Assembly (NCBI GenBank): GCA_013397795.1
Contig: VZTJ01003578.1
Span: 1 to 64,000 of the forward strand
Origin: Orthonyx spaldingii
Lineage: Eukaryota > Chordata > Aves > Passeriformes > Orthonychidae
DNA: 64,000 bases
Direction: 5' to 3'
Every line of letters begins with the position of its first letter. The first letter of the stretch is position 1. The position numbers and the translations under genes are program-made. Below are positions 37,779-50,750 of this stretch, piece after piece. The notes below the pieces were generated by a model. That model had not been told where the DNA came from and ran no database searches. It was given only the letters and a program-made list of their open reading frames with translations.

Positions 37779-40700
37779 TCATTCTCTCAGATAGGAACAA
37801 TCAGCTTTTTGTGTGAATATCCTCTTAAGATGAGGGCACAAAAATTCTAAGGTAAGAGTAAAGGAAAGCCCTCTAGAAATACAACGGTGGGCAAAAAAAA
37901 CACCCCTAAAAACAGGTCACTGTTTAAAAATGGCCATCTGCAAGTTTGTTCTTAGCAATCCCAATTCTCACCATTTAACTCATGTTTGTGCCTGTCACTG
38001 AACATCTGTACTAAACATTGATGCACTTAAGATGCACACAATCTATGTTTCCCACTGCAGAGACTTTACCTCATACACACTAAGCTGGAGTAGAAGGAAA
38101 AGAGGGAAAAAAGTGGCCATTTTTATGCTGCTGAAGCATTTCTCTTGGGTCTACACTATCAGAGATAGAACACTAGCCCAGGCTCTTCCCCTCTCTCATT
38201 CATGAGGTCATGTTTCACACTTATACAGACATTTTTATTTGAGGGGGTTTTTTTGGTGATTTTAAAATATCATGTCAGTATGTTCAAACCTGTATTACAT
38301 GTTCATACAACAATGCTATTTCATGAAACCTTAACGTGCTTAGAAAAGCATCCCCCTCTGTCTCAGGAAAAGTCACATCATCCCACAGTCATGTCCAGCA
38401 CCACATTAAATCCCAGGTACTCTCTGAAAGAAAACATACAGAGGTGGCCCACAAGAACTGCATACCCAACAGATCCCCACTGTTCCTGCTGCATCTACAA
38501 GTGCCCAAGGATACAGGAAAGGCAAGTCTTGCAGGGAGAGGTGATATCTTTTATGAGAGAGGTTAATATGAAGCGATAAGAAGAGGGAGGGCATGAACTC
38601 CAGAATGCACAAGCCCTTCCTCACACACGCTGATGTGAAACAGAACCAAATTGTGACACAGAAACAAGAGCCAAGGCTTCCAAAACATCTCCACATCCAG
38701 CCTGTCCCTCTTCCCAAACAGGAAAAGAAGTCCAAAGCACATCCCAAAGCATGTAATAAATTATGCAGTGAATCATATTCCTTATGGAAACTGTCTGACT
38801 GAAGTCACAGCACTGGAAATATGTGATAAAAGACAGAAAAAACCCTAAAAGATACCCTCAAAGAAAGAACACTCCCCCCACCCAAATTCTTGGGGTAAAT
38901 ACCAAGACAAGAAAATCCTGGAGTCATCATGAAGTTACTAGATTTTTGGTAGATTTTTCCCATAAACAAACTTTTCTCTGGATTATAAAGCTGTTTATTA
39001 CTATTAACTGACACTTGACCTAGCTTTATATTCACTGCTTTTTTTTCCAGATTTAAGTGAAGTTTGTGTTCCTGAAACCTTGCCTATCTTCTCCAAATAA
39101 GTCAGTTTAAACTGAAAAAATTCTTCTCCTTACAAACCCTACTTGCAGCCTGTTTGAAGCAAGTTTGAGTTTTCTGAAAAATGAAACAAACAAATATCCA
39201 CCCAAACAAACAAAAGCCCCCACAAAAAAAACACCATAGGAAAGTTACTTTCCTTTAAGGTTATTTTTCAGCTTACTGAAAAACTTTGACCATTTCCAGC
39301 TACAACTAAAAATGTACTGCAATACTCAAAATTCCAGAACTAGAAGTTAACATCCTGCAATGCAACGAAGACACAGTAACTGAGGTCTTTTAAAGTAAAA
39401 CCAGGGTTTCTTTTCCTGGAGTTCTAAGCTGATTTAGGTAGCAGTGACAAAGACAGCAGGTGAGATTAAGCACATTTACCTTTATGAAGTCTTGACAGAG
39501 ATAGATGTAGTTGATGTGTTTGTTACCTGGCGTCATTCTGCTTGTTTTTTTAACTGTATTTGAATTGCAAGGAAACGTTAGCTAGAGCTGCTTTGCCCCT
39601 GGGAATGGTGTGTGCAGTTAGGCTCTCCCCAGGAACACCCAGTGGCATGAAAAGATTATTCCTGGTGCTTTGAACCACAGAGTAAAAGGAGACAATTCCT
39701 ACCAACGAACACCAAAAGCATTTCAGATGTGCAGACTTAGGCGAGAAATCTTTTCCAGCAAAGACTTCATCCCTGACTGCAACTGCCCTCTCTGATAGGA
39801 TTCCAGCACAGGTCAAAATGTGCAGGAAGAGAGCTGAGTACACGCACAGAAGCGGAGGTCACCAGGAAAGGGGGGAAGGAGAAGTGCTCCTCCCACCCTC
39901 TTCAGGCTTCTTCCTCTGCAGCCGCACCACCAAGCTCAAGTCAGAGCAGTAATGCCTGGGGCATGTGCTTCCAAAGGCAAGCAATCCATAATCTGGGAAA
40001 TGGGAAAAATCAAGCACAAATCCAAATAATTCTGTAGAACACCTAAGTTTTAATTTAGCTTAGACTACTTTGGAAGAAACAAAATAAATAAAACCTATGA
40101 CTTGGATCTAGAAGAAAATGTATCTAGGCTGTCTGTGGCTACAACGCCTCTCCAGGACTAAAACATTCTTCCTAAACTTGTTCTCACCATCAGCTTAAAA
40201 CACAGTCTTGCCAAGGTTCAGCTTTCCAGCACTCCATTGAAAGCATAACCACATAAGACCTTATTGAGAACCAGCTTTAGGTTTGGCAGGGAGACCAGCT
40301 GGCATCAAAGCTATGCATAAGACCGTATCCATGAATTTTAGTGAAAAAGCAAGAGGCTGCAGGTTTGGNGGGGTGTTTAATGCTCCTGGCAGCTAAATTA
40401 GTCTGATATTTCACGCATGCTTTGGCGCAGGGGAGATGCTTAAATCTAAGCTTCATGAGCTACCTCTGAGCCAAACCACCAGGGTGGAGCTCAAGCCACC
40501 CTTGATAAAAAGGAGGGTTTATTTGTGCAGGCTCACCAAATGGCACAGCTGCAGAGCTTTCCATACCCAAGCTAAACCTTTCCTCCACAGCAATCCACAG
40601 TTGAGGGCAGATGGACTAGGCTGAGCATCTCCAGCTGCACTCTCCCAGAGTGCCACATCCAGAATGACTTGTTCTGCAATTACTGCTGTGTGCCATTACA

Positions 40701-40854
40701 GTACCAAACACTGGACAAAGCAGAGATCACTAAGCTTGCGTTATTACTCCTGCTCAGATACACAATCAGTGTAAGGAATGGAAAAAAAAATTGCCACCAA
40801 CACAAATAGGTTGCTGCAGACAGCAGGAGCTGCATATGGAATTGAGTGAGAAGT

Positions 40855-40926
40855 ATGCACGAATAACTAGGAAGGAAAGGAAAGCAAAAAATGCATGAAT
40901 AACTAGGAAGGAAAGGAGAGGAAAAA
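40855..40926 (+). repeat. 36-bp tandem repeat, two copies
   Basis: The units at 40,855 and 40,891 both read ATGCA(C/T)GAATAACTAGGAAGG and continue GAAAGGA(A/G)AG. Only a few differences separate them. Confidence 0.85.
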
Positions 40927-43900
40927 TATCCTAGTGCTCCAAGAAGATGAACCCAGCCACCAGATATTAATCCATAAAATGTACAGTATTCCCCAGAAGT
41001 TGATACACCTTTGGCTTTAAATTATGCACTGCTTGGATAGGAAAGGGGAACTTGGCCACACAGAATTCCTACTCCAATGGTACAAGTCGTGCCTGGGCAT
41101 GAAGGTCCAAAGTCCCATTGCACAGTCTGAAGTACACTATTGTCCCACATGCTGGACTGCCATGGATTTTTGGCGTGTTTAAGCTAAAACTCAAGTTAAT
41201 AGTGCCTTTGAGCACACGTCTGTAGAGTCAGGTATGAGCCAGCCCCAGTGTGAGGATTGCTCACTGTCTCAGCACAGCGTCCTCCTTCTTACACAGCACA
41301 ATAGGGATGCTCATTAAGTGAGCACCTTCCTCGAGGCTGTTCACTCAATCAGAGAGCAATTATTTAACCACAATCCCATCTCCTTTGCATTCCTGTTAAA
41401 GAAAATCTTATGCAAAAAGGTAAGAGCTTGGCTACAGGTCCTTGGCCCAAACATCCTCCTGCCAGTGCTGTACTGCTTGCCAAGCCCTCACTGTTTGCAC
41501 CTCAGAAGTTTGCAGCAGACAGACTGTGCCAAATCCAAAGAACTTTGTCATTAAACGAAAAAACTAACAGTAGCAAGTGCTCTCCATGCTTTGTTAATCT
41601 TGCCAAACCATACTGTACAGACAATTACAATTAATAAAAGTATTCTTAGGAAGCTTAATGACAACTTTAGAGCCAGAGCTACTCTGCTTCAGGTAGACTG
41701 GAATGAGAAAAGCAGCAGGGAAGAAAATGTCTCTTGCTGTACCTTTAGCCTCTCACAAACAAGAAAAGGACTCCCCAGGGAAACTGCCCTACTCCAGACA
41801 GCAATTTAAGTAGTACAGATCTACCCAAGAACATCAGCTTGTCTCTCTGCCTGCCCATGAAAATACCTTTACTACCAGCACCTGAGCTTGTAAGCACAGA
41901 AAAAGCATGATCCTTTTCTACTTAAAAGGTCTTTCTTCCAAAAGGAATAAACAGACAAAGTTCACTAGCTCCAAGAAGAACATCTGAAAAAACACTCACC
42001 CTGTCACAATTCAACAAAGATAGAGATGTGCAGTAAAATGACCTGTTCCACTACACTTGGCACCTACTACTGCATGTAATGCCTACAGCTTAAAGCAGTG
42101 GCTCCCAGACAGGGCAGTGAATAGCCTAGGTAAGTACCTTTTAAGATGTCTAGCTTGAAAAAATCATAGTCATATCCAAAATTCTTTTGGTGAACAACTG
42201 ACATCAAGGAAAAGATTTACTGACTTAGAACTCATGTTTCTTTTTAGGGAGAAATGATCACAGAGGACCAGACTAAGAATTTAAGTCTGGGTGCCTTCTT
42301 TTAGTATTTTAAGGCACAGTCAAATCCTCCTGAGGCCTTTCACAGGCTGTATATCCATCCAGCAAGGCTAAAGGCAATTCCCATGGTACTCCACCCAACC
42401 CTGCATTCAGGTCTATCCACAAGAAAGCTTTTCTAAGGAGCAAGTTTCCTGTCTGAACCCAGCAATTAGATTACCAGCAGTTTCAGACACAGACAAACTT
42501 GCAAAATGCACCTCTAGACTACTGATGCCCCAAGCAACAATGGTGATGCATCCACCATGGCAGAAGCATTTGGAACTTCACAGAGAGAGCAGCCTGGAGG
42601 TAACAGTGCCATCAGGTTTGCTGAGATAAGCATCTTCTGATTGTCTCACAGCAATTAAGAAAACGCTAAAGTTAAATAATTCAGAAGGAGAAGAGCAACT
42701 CTGGGCCACTTTCTATGATTCACAGGTTTCAACTAAACCATAAAGAACAAGAGATTAAGCCTCCTGGAAGGTCTGGTAATTTCGTTACCATATTTATATT
42801 GTCATCATGATCAACTGTGATTTGATTTTAATTTTTGAATCCACAGGACTTACTTAATCTACTATAAATATAGCTAAACTGTTTGAGATTGACATCCTCA
42901 CTAAGAGATAAATAAATCTGTGGCAAATATACAAACAGTTCAGTGAACACTCAGCATTACATATTAGCACCTGAAAAGACACGGTCAGATCTGAAAGTTC
43001 AATCAGAAGACTTAGCCATTAGTTGTAGCTTTCAGATTTCTAAGAAAACCAACAACCTGAAAATAAATCTCAATTCAACACATGCTGTGTGCACTAAGTT
43101 TCCAAGATAACATAGCAACAACAGTGGTCAAGAGATGTGTGCTGACGGAGAAGAAACAAGTTTACATGAAATCTTCTGGGGATTGTCAGGAACCATCAGA
43201 TGTAAACCCGTCACCTTGACAGCTCATCTCATCTTAGACTGCAGTCTCAAAATCCAGCTCTGTTAAAACCTCCACAGCAAACCTAATCACATATTAAGAA
43301 AACAAGTACTACTTGTAATGCAGTCTCAAGAGAAAAAGCAGAAAGACAGGAATTTACACCAGAAGTTATAGAAAAAAATGTGGGTTTATTTACTAAAGAC
43401 TTACTTTGAAAATGTCGTCTTTTGCAAGTCAACTGTTGGCATAATCAACAAAAACAAATTCTTGCTTTTAACAGAAGTAACTGAAAAGACAGGCAGCTTA
43501 AGATGTCATTACACTTTCTCCTGGATTTTAACCACCACACATTGCAATAAAAGCAGTAACAGAGAAAACTTGATTAACTGACGGCCAGTCTAGGAAAATG
43601 TGGTACTAGGTAATGGTTTCACCTTCAAATCAAGTCACCAGGCTCCCCTTTTTCCATTTTTCTTCCCTTACACCATCTTATGTGATGGATTTCTCCCCAC
43701 ACTTCTACATCAGAGTTAGAGCTGTATCCTGCTCATTTTTCCACTTCCTACTAAGACACTTCAAACTACACAGAAGGATGAGAAATGCTCACCTAGGCAC
43801 ATGATCTCTTCTCTAGTAGAAGAGTAGTGTTTCTTTTGGCTTTAGCTATGCTGCTCACACCTGTACACTGCAGCAAATGTAATTTTTCAGACCTGTTCTT

Positions 43901-46900
43901 TGACCAGATCCATCTTTATTTTCTTCTTAAGCCATATAACACGAGACCATCACCTCTGCCACATTCCCTCCAAACCACTATTTGCTGAACTGTCCACAAG
44001 GACTTCAGCATTAGTCCTATAAGACTATTTGTGCTGACCAGAGCTGCTGGGGTGAACACTTTCTCTGGGACCACCAAACACAGCAGTCCATGGTCTTTGA
44101 CTGGCCTCCTGGGTTCTGTAACAAATCTTTTTATTACTGCATGGAAGGGATACTTTAAAAAAAGAGTACACTAAGTAAAAATAAGCTGTGTCTTTGGTTT
44201 TACATGCCAAAGCAAACAAGATTAGTACTCCACAAAGAAAATAACCAAGTTATTTACCACTTTGGAGTTTTACCAAATATTTGATACAACCAAGCTAAAG
44301 CTGAGGATTTTAGGATATTTTCATTACAACTTGTTTATGAATAATTGGGTCTCAAGACAGCATTGTTTTGCAGAAAAAAGATGCAAGCTCCAATACCTTT
44401 TCTCTACTTTTGGAGTAAAACTTCTTAATCATTTCACAACAGCGAACAAAACAAAATGAAGAAACAAGTATTTTGATAGCAAGGTCTTGGCGCTCAGTGT
44501 TTCGTAACAATTCTGTGGCTGCGGAGATGCCGTGTCATTCCAGACAGCGCGTATCTCAAAATGGAAACCCATCCAGAAGGAATTTAGAGAATCATGCTCC
44601 CCAAATGAAACAAACACAGCTGACACAGAAGCAGAGAGTGCACTATACTGTAGCCCAGGCTTCCCTACTTCCATTGGTAAAATGGCACTGAAGTCAACTG
44701 AAGCCCTCTGTAAACAAGGAACCCTAAGTTGCCATGTAGACAGATGAGGAAAAGTCTTCTCCTAGGGGAAAATAAGAACAAACAAACCCCCAAGAGAGTC
44801 CGTCAGGGGAGGAGGGGAGGAACAACAGGAAGGAGGAAGAAATCACTACGAATCTGGCATCTTTAATTCAGAAAAACATCAGAGCTCTTGCAATTCCCAC
44901 AAACTAAACAAGGAATCACACAGTTACTGTGGAAAAGGGGGAAGAGTCCAGCCAATTCTGTTTAGAGAAGGACGTAAGCGGAATACCATGCCAAGCAGAA
45001 GAGGAATTTAATTTGATGGAGAATCTACATTTCAATTTAGCCATTGAACCACTGCAGGTCATGCCAAGGGACATTTTTTGTTTCCTGTTTGCTCTTTACC
45101 TGGCAATAAGAAAACAAGCTTTTCCCCTGCTCCTCACTAGAAGGATCCTATAATATGTTGGAAAGGCAGTTCACTGTTTGTATCAGCTCACTGCTGAGTG
45201 ACAGTGCCCATAACACAACCAGTTCACCACACTCCTGGAAGAGCTCCCATCAAAACTCCTGCCATGCTGCTGTGCTTCAGAAATGGTGGTTAAGACACAG
45301 CTGGTCCAAAAGATCCTCAATTCAAGAAGGGAGAGGAAATGAAAAGCTGTGTGTTTAGCTCCCAGCTGAGACTGAAAGTTGTGGAAGGTATACATACTAC
45401 TTCACAAGGAAAGGGAACAGGAAGCCATGAAAGAAAAGAGTCATTATGTTAAAATGGTAACATTTTCGTGAGGTTACACAGGCCAAATGACCATATCCCA
45501 GAAAAATGTGAATCAAAGCCTGGGTAAAGAAACAGCTGTGTAAGTGACAGCAGATAGAAAAAAAGTAAAAAAAAAAGAAAAAAAATGCCTTCACAAGAGC
45601 AGAAAGTATCAGATCAGAAAACATGCAAAAGAAGAATCCTAATAAGAAAAGAAGAAAAATCCTAAGAGCTGATGCACAAAAACTGAAGGGTGCAATTACA
45701 TTTTATACCAGTAACTAGATAATAATAACTGAGAAAGCAAAAACAGGTTTCTTTGCAAGAGCTTCTCCCACACCGGATGCTGGCAAAAGATAAGTTCAAG
45801 ATGGATTAAGTCAGGACTGACACAGTAGAAGAAGAGTGAAAAAGAATTTATTAAGTAAGAGTAAGCCACCCTGTTCTCAACATTTATGAGGGGATTACGT
45901 ATTTAGGGGTTGAGCAGAAAACAGAAATATGTAACAGTCATTAAAGCAAGCTATTCCAACATAGGCACAAAGTGTTTGTAGAAAGTGTTACACATGACAG
46001 GAAAGAAGAAACAGACAGACAGAAAGACTGCTGAACTTCAGTACCAGAACAACTTACTTAAAAGTAGCCACACAGAGCCTCTGGCAGACCTTATGACAGA
46101 AATAGAGGTGCATATGGCAAGAAAGGAGGGAGGACACAGAACCACCCTTCTCTACCAGACCCAAACCCACCATTAAACTTGTTCATGTGTCTTTGAGCAT
46201 GTCAACTCAATTGCTTGAAGGAACTTTATGTAGACTTTCTAGAAAACCCACTTCTATAGCAAAAAGTTCCAAAGAATCTAAATTTTAAGATGAACATAGT
46301 ATTTACAACCATATGCACCTATTCCCCAATTCCAAGGCGATGGAAAAAAACTCTCAGAGGAGTAGCAGTAGAGGGGGAAAAAAACCCCCAAATTGATGTG
46401 TCTGTTGATAGTAGCAACACTGGATGAGGTCATTGGGAATTAACCACTTTAGCTTTGCACCTGGCTGAAGGGCAGAGCTGTGCTGACAGACAGGCTACTT
46501 CAGTTGACTTGTTTGCACAAACCCACACGCAAATTTGGCACAAGTCAGCAAAATGCAGTCTTCATGGTCTCAGGGGGGGAAAAAAGTCTCTTCCCTGAAT
46601 GACAAAAGCCTTCAGCTGACAAAATGTGACCAGTTACATGACTAGTCCCAACGTGCTGTAGGGATGGCTGGTTCACCAGTAGGATGTTCTGGATTCCTAT
46701 CTGCACAAGACATGATCTTCTGCAACATCATCTCTTTCAGTGTGGATGCCACTCCATTACAGTAGGGCCATACTCTGCAGAGCTCCAGCTGAACCTGCAG
46801 AACCCTTTTACTCCAGGCAGGACCCCAAGAACATGGTCCTGGTATCACCATACTATCACATAGAGTAAATGTAAGGCACACTCAAAACCCCCTAATGATT

Positions 46901-47550
46901 GAGATTGAAAGTAGATAAAAATTTAGGATTAAAAAGAAATCAGACACTACCACTTGAAAAGGAATGGGAGTGCTAAATGGAGTTGTAGGTTCCCCCGGAG
47001 AAGTGGGCAGACATGACACAAGCTATTAACAAGTGAGAAAAAGAACAACTCTGAACACACTGGTATCATTTAAGTTAATATGAAAAGGAAAAAAAGACAG
47101 GGTAAAAAGTGAATAGACATTACTAGCTATCCATTCTCAAAGCAGAAGAGAGATTTCTCATTTTACCAATTAAGTATGATATAAAAGAAATGCTTTCAAC
47201 TTTCCAGTAGGAAGATGAGATTTTCATTTCACTTTCCTTTGAAAGACCAAGTAATGAATATGTTTGTGATTTCTGATCAGACAGATACACCATAACCTAC
47301 CGAAACTTACCTGCCTACTTCAGATAGCTATGACCACTAAAACTACATACTACATGAAGACCATGTATCCAGATTTTCTCAATTCATTATCCCTAGAAAG
47401 AGCCTAAGAAGCCTTATCATCTGCAAGGCTATTTTGTGCTGCTAGCTAATTAATTGCTTTTCTTGTCATATAAGTCATCAAAAAAAAAAAAAAAAAAAGA
47501 GAAAGTCACATTGAATGAAAGCTTTATAAGAGATAGCTGCTCTGGACAGA

Positions 47551-47650
47551 GTATATGTGTATATATACACATGTGCATGTTCATGTATGTATAGATACAT
47601 GGTTTATATATGAGTATATATATAAAAACACACATACGTATACATACATG
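47551..47650 (+). repeat. TATG/TATA microsatellite with palindromic segments
   Basis: This is a degenerate alternating purine-pyrimidine tract of TATG, TATA and CACA units. It includes GTGTATATATACAC, which is self-complementary. It lies next to a 19-base poly-A at 47,480-47,498. Confidence 0.8.
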
Positions 47651-50600
47651 TCCTGGGCCTGTTTTAAAGCAAAAGCATCCTGACAGAATACAAGTTCTAA
47701 ACTTGTCAGGTGGCAGGCAAGAGTTTCCAATGGAACACAAAGCTCTTGGAGCCCTGGGAAGCCAAGCCAAGCCAACCTGAATGCACAGCGGCAAACAAAG
47801 AGCAATCAGCTTAACAGCCTGAATCAACGGCTCCAGCCTTGGTTTCCAGTGGGTAAATCCATGCCATGAATATACTTCTTGCTGCCCCTGCAGAAGACAA
47901 GCTCGAGGGGGTACATTCCATGGCAGCTTAAAACAAGCTAAGTCAGGGCTACCAGTGAGCACACGAGTCCCTCATGCCAGCTCACATGTTAACTCAGTGA
48001 GCTGACTCAAAGAGTTGCATCAGTCACAAACCAACTATACAACCAAGCAGAATAAACAAATGCAGCAATAAGCCACATCCAAACAACCTTCAGCCATTCC
48101 TGGTTCCCAGCTCTGGCTCACTGTTGGATCCTGACAGCCATTAGATAAGTGAGTTTGAAAAGACAGTGGATGGGAAGACAAGAAAGAATCTCAGCACCTG
48201 CAAGCCTTTCTGCCACAGAAATGCACTGTGTGTTATCCCCACGTGAGAAAGCTCCACCACTTCCAGTGAATCCACGCTAATGTTCTCCAACTCCACTTCT
48301 ACCGTGGCTGAACCCACTTTTGGACAAGAAGGGTAATAGCCAGTTGGGCAGAACACAGAAGAAAGGAAAGGACTGTCTACAAAGAATTTTACTTCTAAGC
48401 TTTGTCTGTGTGTTAAGAAGGCAGGTAATTTAAGGTCTGACATGGAGCAACCGGCCACCTAGAGTCTATGGAGCAAACAGTATGGTGCATTTCTGGTCTG
48501 TTTCAAGACAAACACAAAGAAAATGGGCTACTTGTGAGTTTGTTCTCTGACTTGGCCTCGAGTGAGGTCACATAAATTATCCTAAGCAGCAGGCCTAGGG
48601 CAGCAGCTACAGGCAGAGGGACTGGGTCAAGCAGCCAGATGGGGTAACCTTTCCTACATGCACAGCTGGAAAAAGACACTTTGTCAGTAGTCTTTAGACC
48701 GCTGTTCTTCTGCCGTGTGTATTTAGGTTTTAATGCTCCTTGGGGCACTGACTAGTTCTACTTACAAAGCACTCACACCAATGGCAGCATTTAACATAAC
48801 CCCAAAATGTTAGAAGACAAACAGCAAGGGACTGGGTAAGCTGGCACATTTCTACCTACAATGTAGTTAGAGGATATCAGCCTCTGGAACTCAACATATT
48901 CTAGAAAGCAAACACAAAATTTGCTACCTTTCTTCTTTAATATAAGTTTCTCTTCTGTCTAGAATAACTCCATATATACCAGATCTTAAAAGAGCCAACA
49001 ATAAATTACTAACAGCATGAAGAAAAAGAGCAACTCACAATAGAAGTCTTCAGACAGATAATTTTCGACACTTCTTTCTACTGTCTCAGTTGCACTGAAA
49101 GACATGTCTTTATGTGGACTCTGGAGCATGCTATTTGAAGCTTAAACCTCTGAACCTTACAAATTTTCAACATGAAGCTATGGTCTACAATGAAAAGTTT
49201 TGAAATCAACTCATTCTTAAATATTTACAAATGCCTAGTGATAAAGACCAAATACATAAACCCCTCAATGTCATTTTCTCAAAAGCCACTACATAATTTC
49301 ACACAACATTTCTAGTTTTTAAGGTGTATCTTCATTTACATAATTATAAATCAAAAAAACTGTTTAACAATCTTCAGAAGATATTTTCTAGATGCACAAA
49401 TACTATTTACTACTATGAACCTATTACAAGTTATGCTATTCCCTGTATTTCCTATAACTTGTCATTAGACTTTATTTAGACAGCCTGTCAAAAGACTTCT
49501 ACTCAGACACACAGAAAATAACTCTTTTGTTATCTACTCCTACAAGCCTAGCATTACCAAGCCAAAGTGGAATGATCCTATTCTGCTGTCAGACAGAATA
49601 GACATTAGAACTAGTTTCTGTGCTTTAAATGAAATGTCATTTTCATGTGCAACTAATGCAGAACTTTTCTTTCTCCTTAAAAGTACTTTTAATCTGTTGA
49701 CTCTACTTTCTTTTTTTTTCCTTTATTTAACCCACACAGATATATTTTCTCAATATCTGATCAATATCTCTTCTTTCTATTAAGCCCTGTTCTTTCTCTC
49801 TCTCCAGTTCTGTTCCTCACACACATCTTCCTTTTCTAATATTCTCACTATAACAGAAGTTGACCTTTATAACACACAGCTTTTGACACTGGATAAAGTG
49901 TTTGAAACTTCAGCTTGAGAAGTGATAAGCCTGAGTATTTTTCCACTGCAGTGCAATTTAACTGCATTTTGAGGAAAAGCAGAAGGATCATAGCTCTGTC
50001 CACAGACATCAGAAGACAGAACTGCATTTCAAGTTGACCATTTAAACATAAATCAGAACAAAATGTGCAGAATTCAGAATTCAAGGAAGCCTATTTTACT
50101 GCTGTTGAAGAAGCTGAAGGATGTGGTTACATGTTGGTGTTTCAATTTCTTTGTCTTGGTTTTGTCCCAAAGCAGCTGATCTACTTAACATCCATCCCAC
50201 TTCACCTTAAAGAAAGAATAATGCTATTTTCTGCCAACAGATAGACTACTCCAGCTGTGCTTTCATGTATAACAATTGACACTTGAAAGGGAGAGACATT
50301 TCAAGGAGGAAGTTAGGCTTGTATATTCTCATTTTGTCAACATAAACGATGAAAACAGGTAAATAAGTAATAAATAGCTAAGTAAGCATAAGGTATGACT
50401 GTACAGAAAAGCAGTACCACAAGCTGAGCCAAATACTATCTACTCAATAGAAATGCCTTACTTTGGTGGATATAACAAGATTTTTGTAAGTGTACTTAGT
50501 AACTTGGTTAAGCAAAGACATATAAAAATGCTACTACTGGATATCTACTCCAGTATCAGGCAGGTTTTAGGTCAGGAAAAAAGTATACTAGGTGATGTGT

Positions 50601-50713
50601 CTTTTTTCCTTAGGATCTCTAACATCTACCTTATACTGAAAGGTTTGTTTTCTTTCTTTCTCTTTTTTTTTTTAACCAAAATTGAACTGAAGATCACATG
50701 TCAATACTGAGGG

Positions 50714-50750
50714 GTGTGTGTATATTTTATATATATATATTTATATATAT
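50714..50750 (+). repeat. TG/TA microsatellite
   Basis: A short GTGTGTG tract leads into about 30 bases of TA-rich alternating sequence. Confidence 0.8.

Noticed and set aside
40361..40375. Single N at 40,369 as another assembly joint
   Set aside because: No flanking duplication or composition change. It sits in a G run and is most likely just an ambiguous base.
47450..47962. 170-codon minus-strand open frame
   Set aside because: It reads through the TATG microsatellite and poly-A tract, giving repetitive I/Y/C/F-rich text. There is no ATG-supported domain and no splice context.
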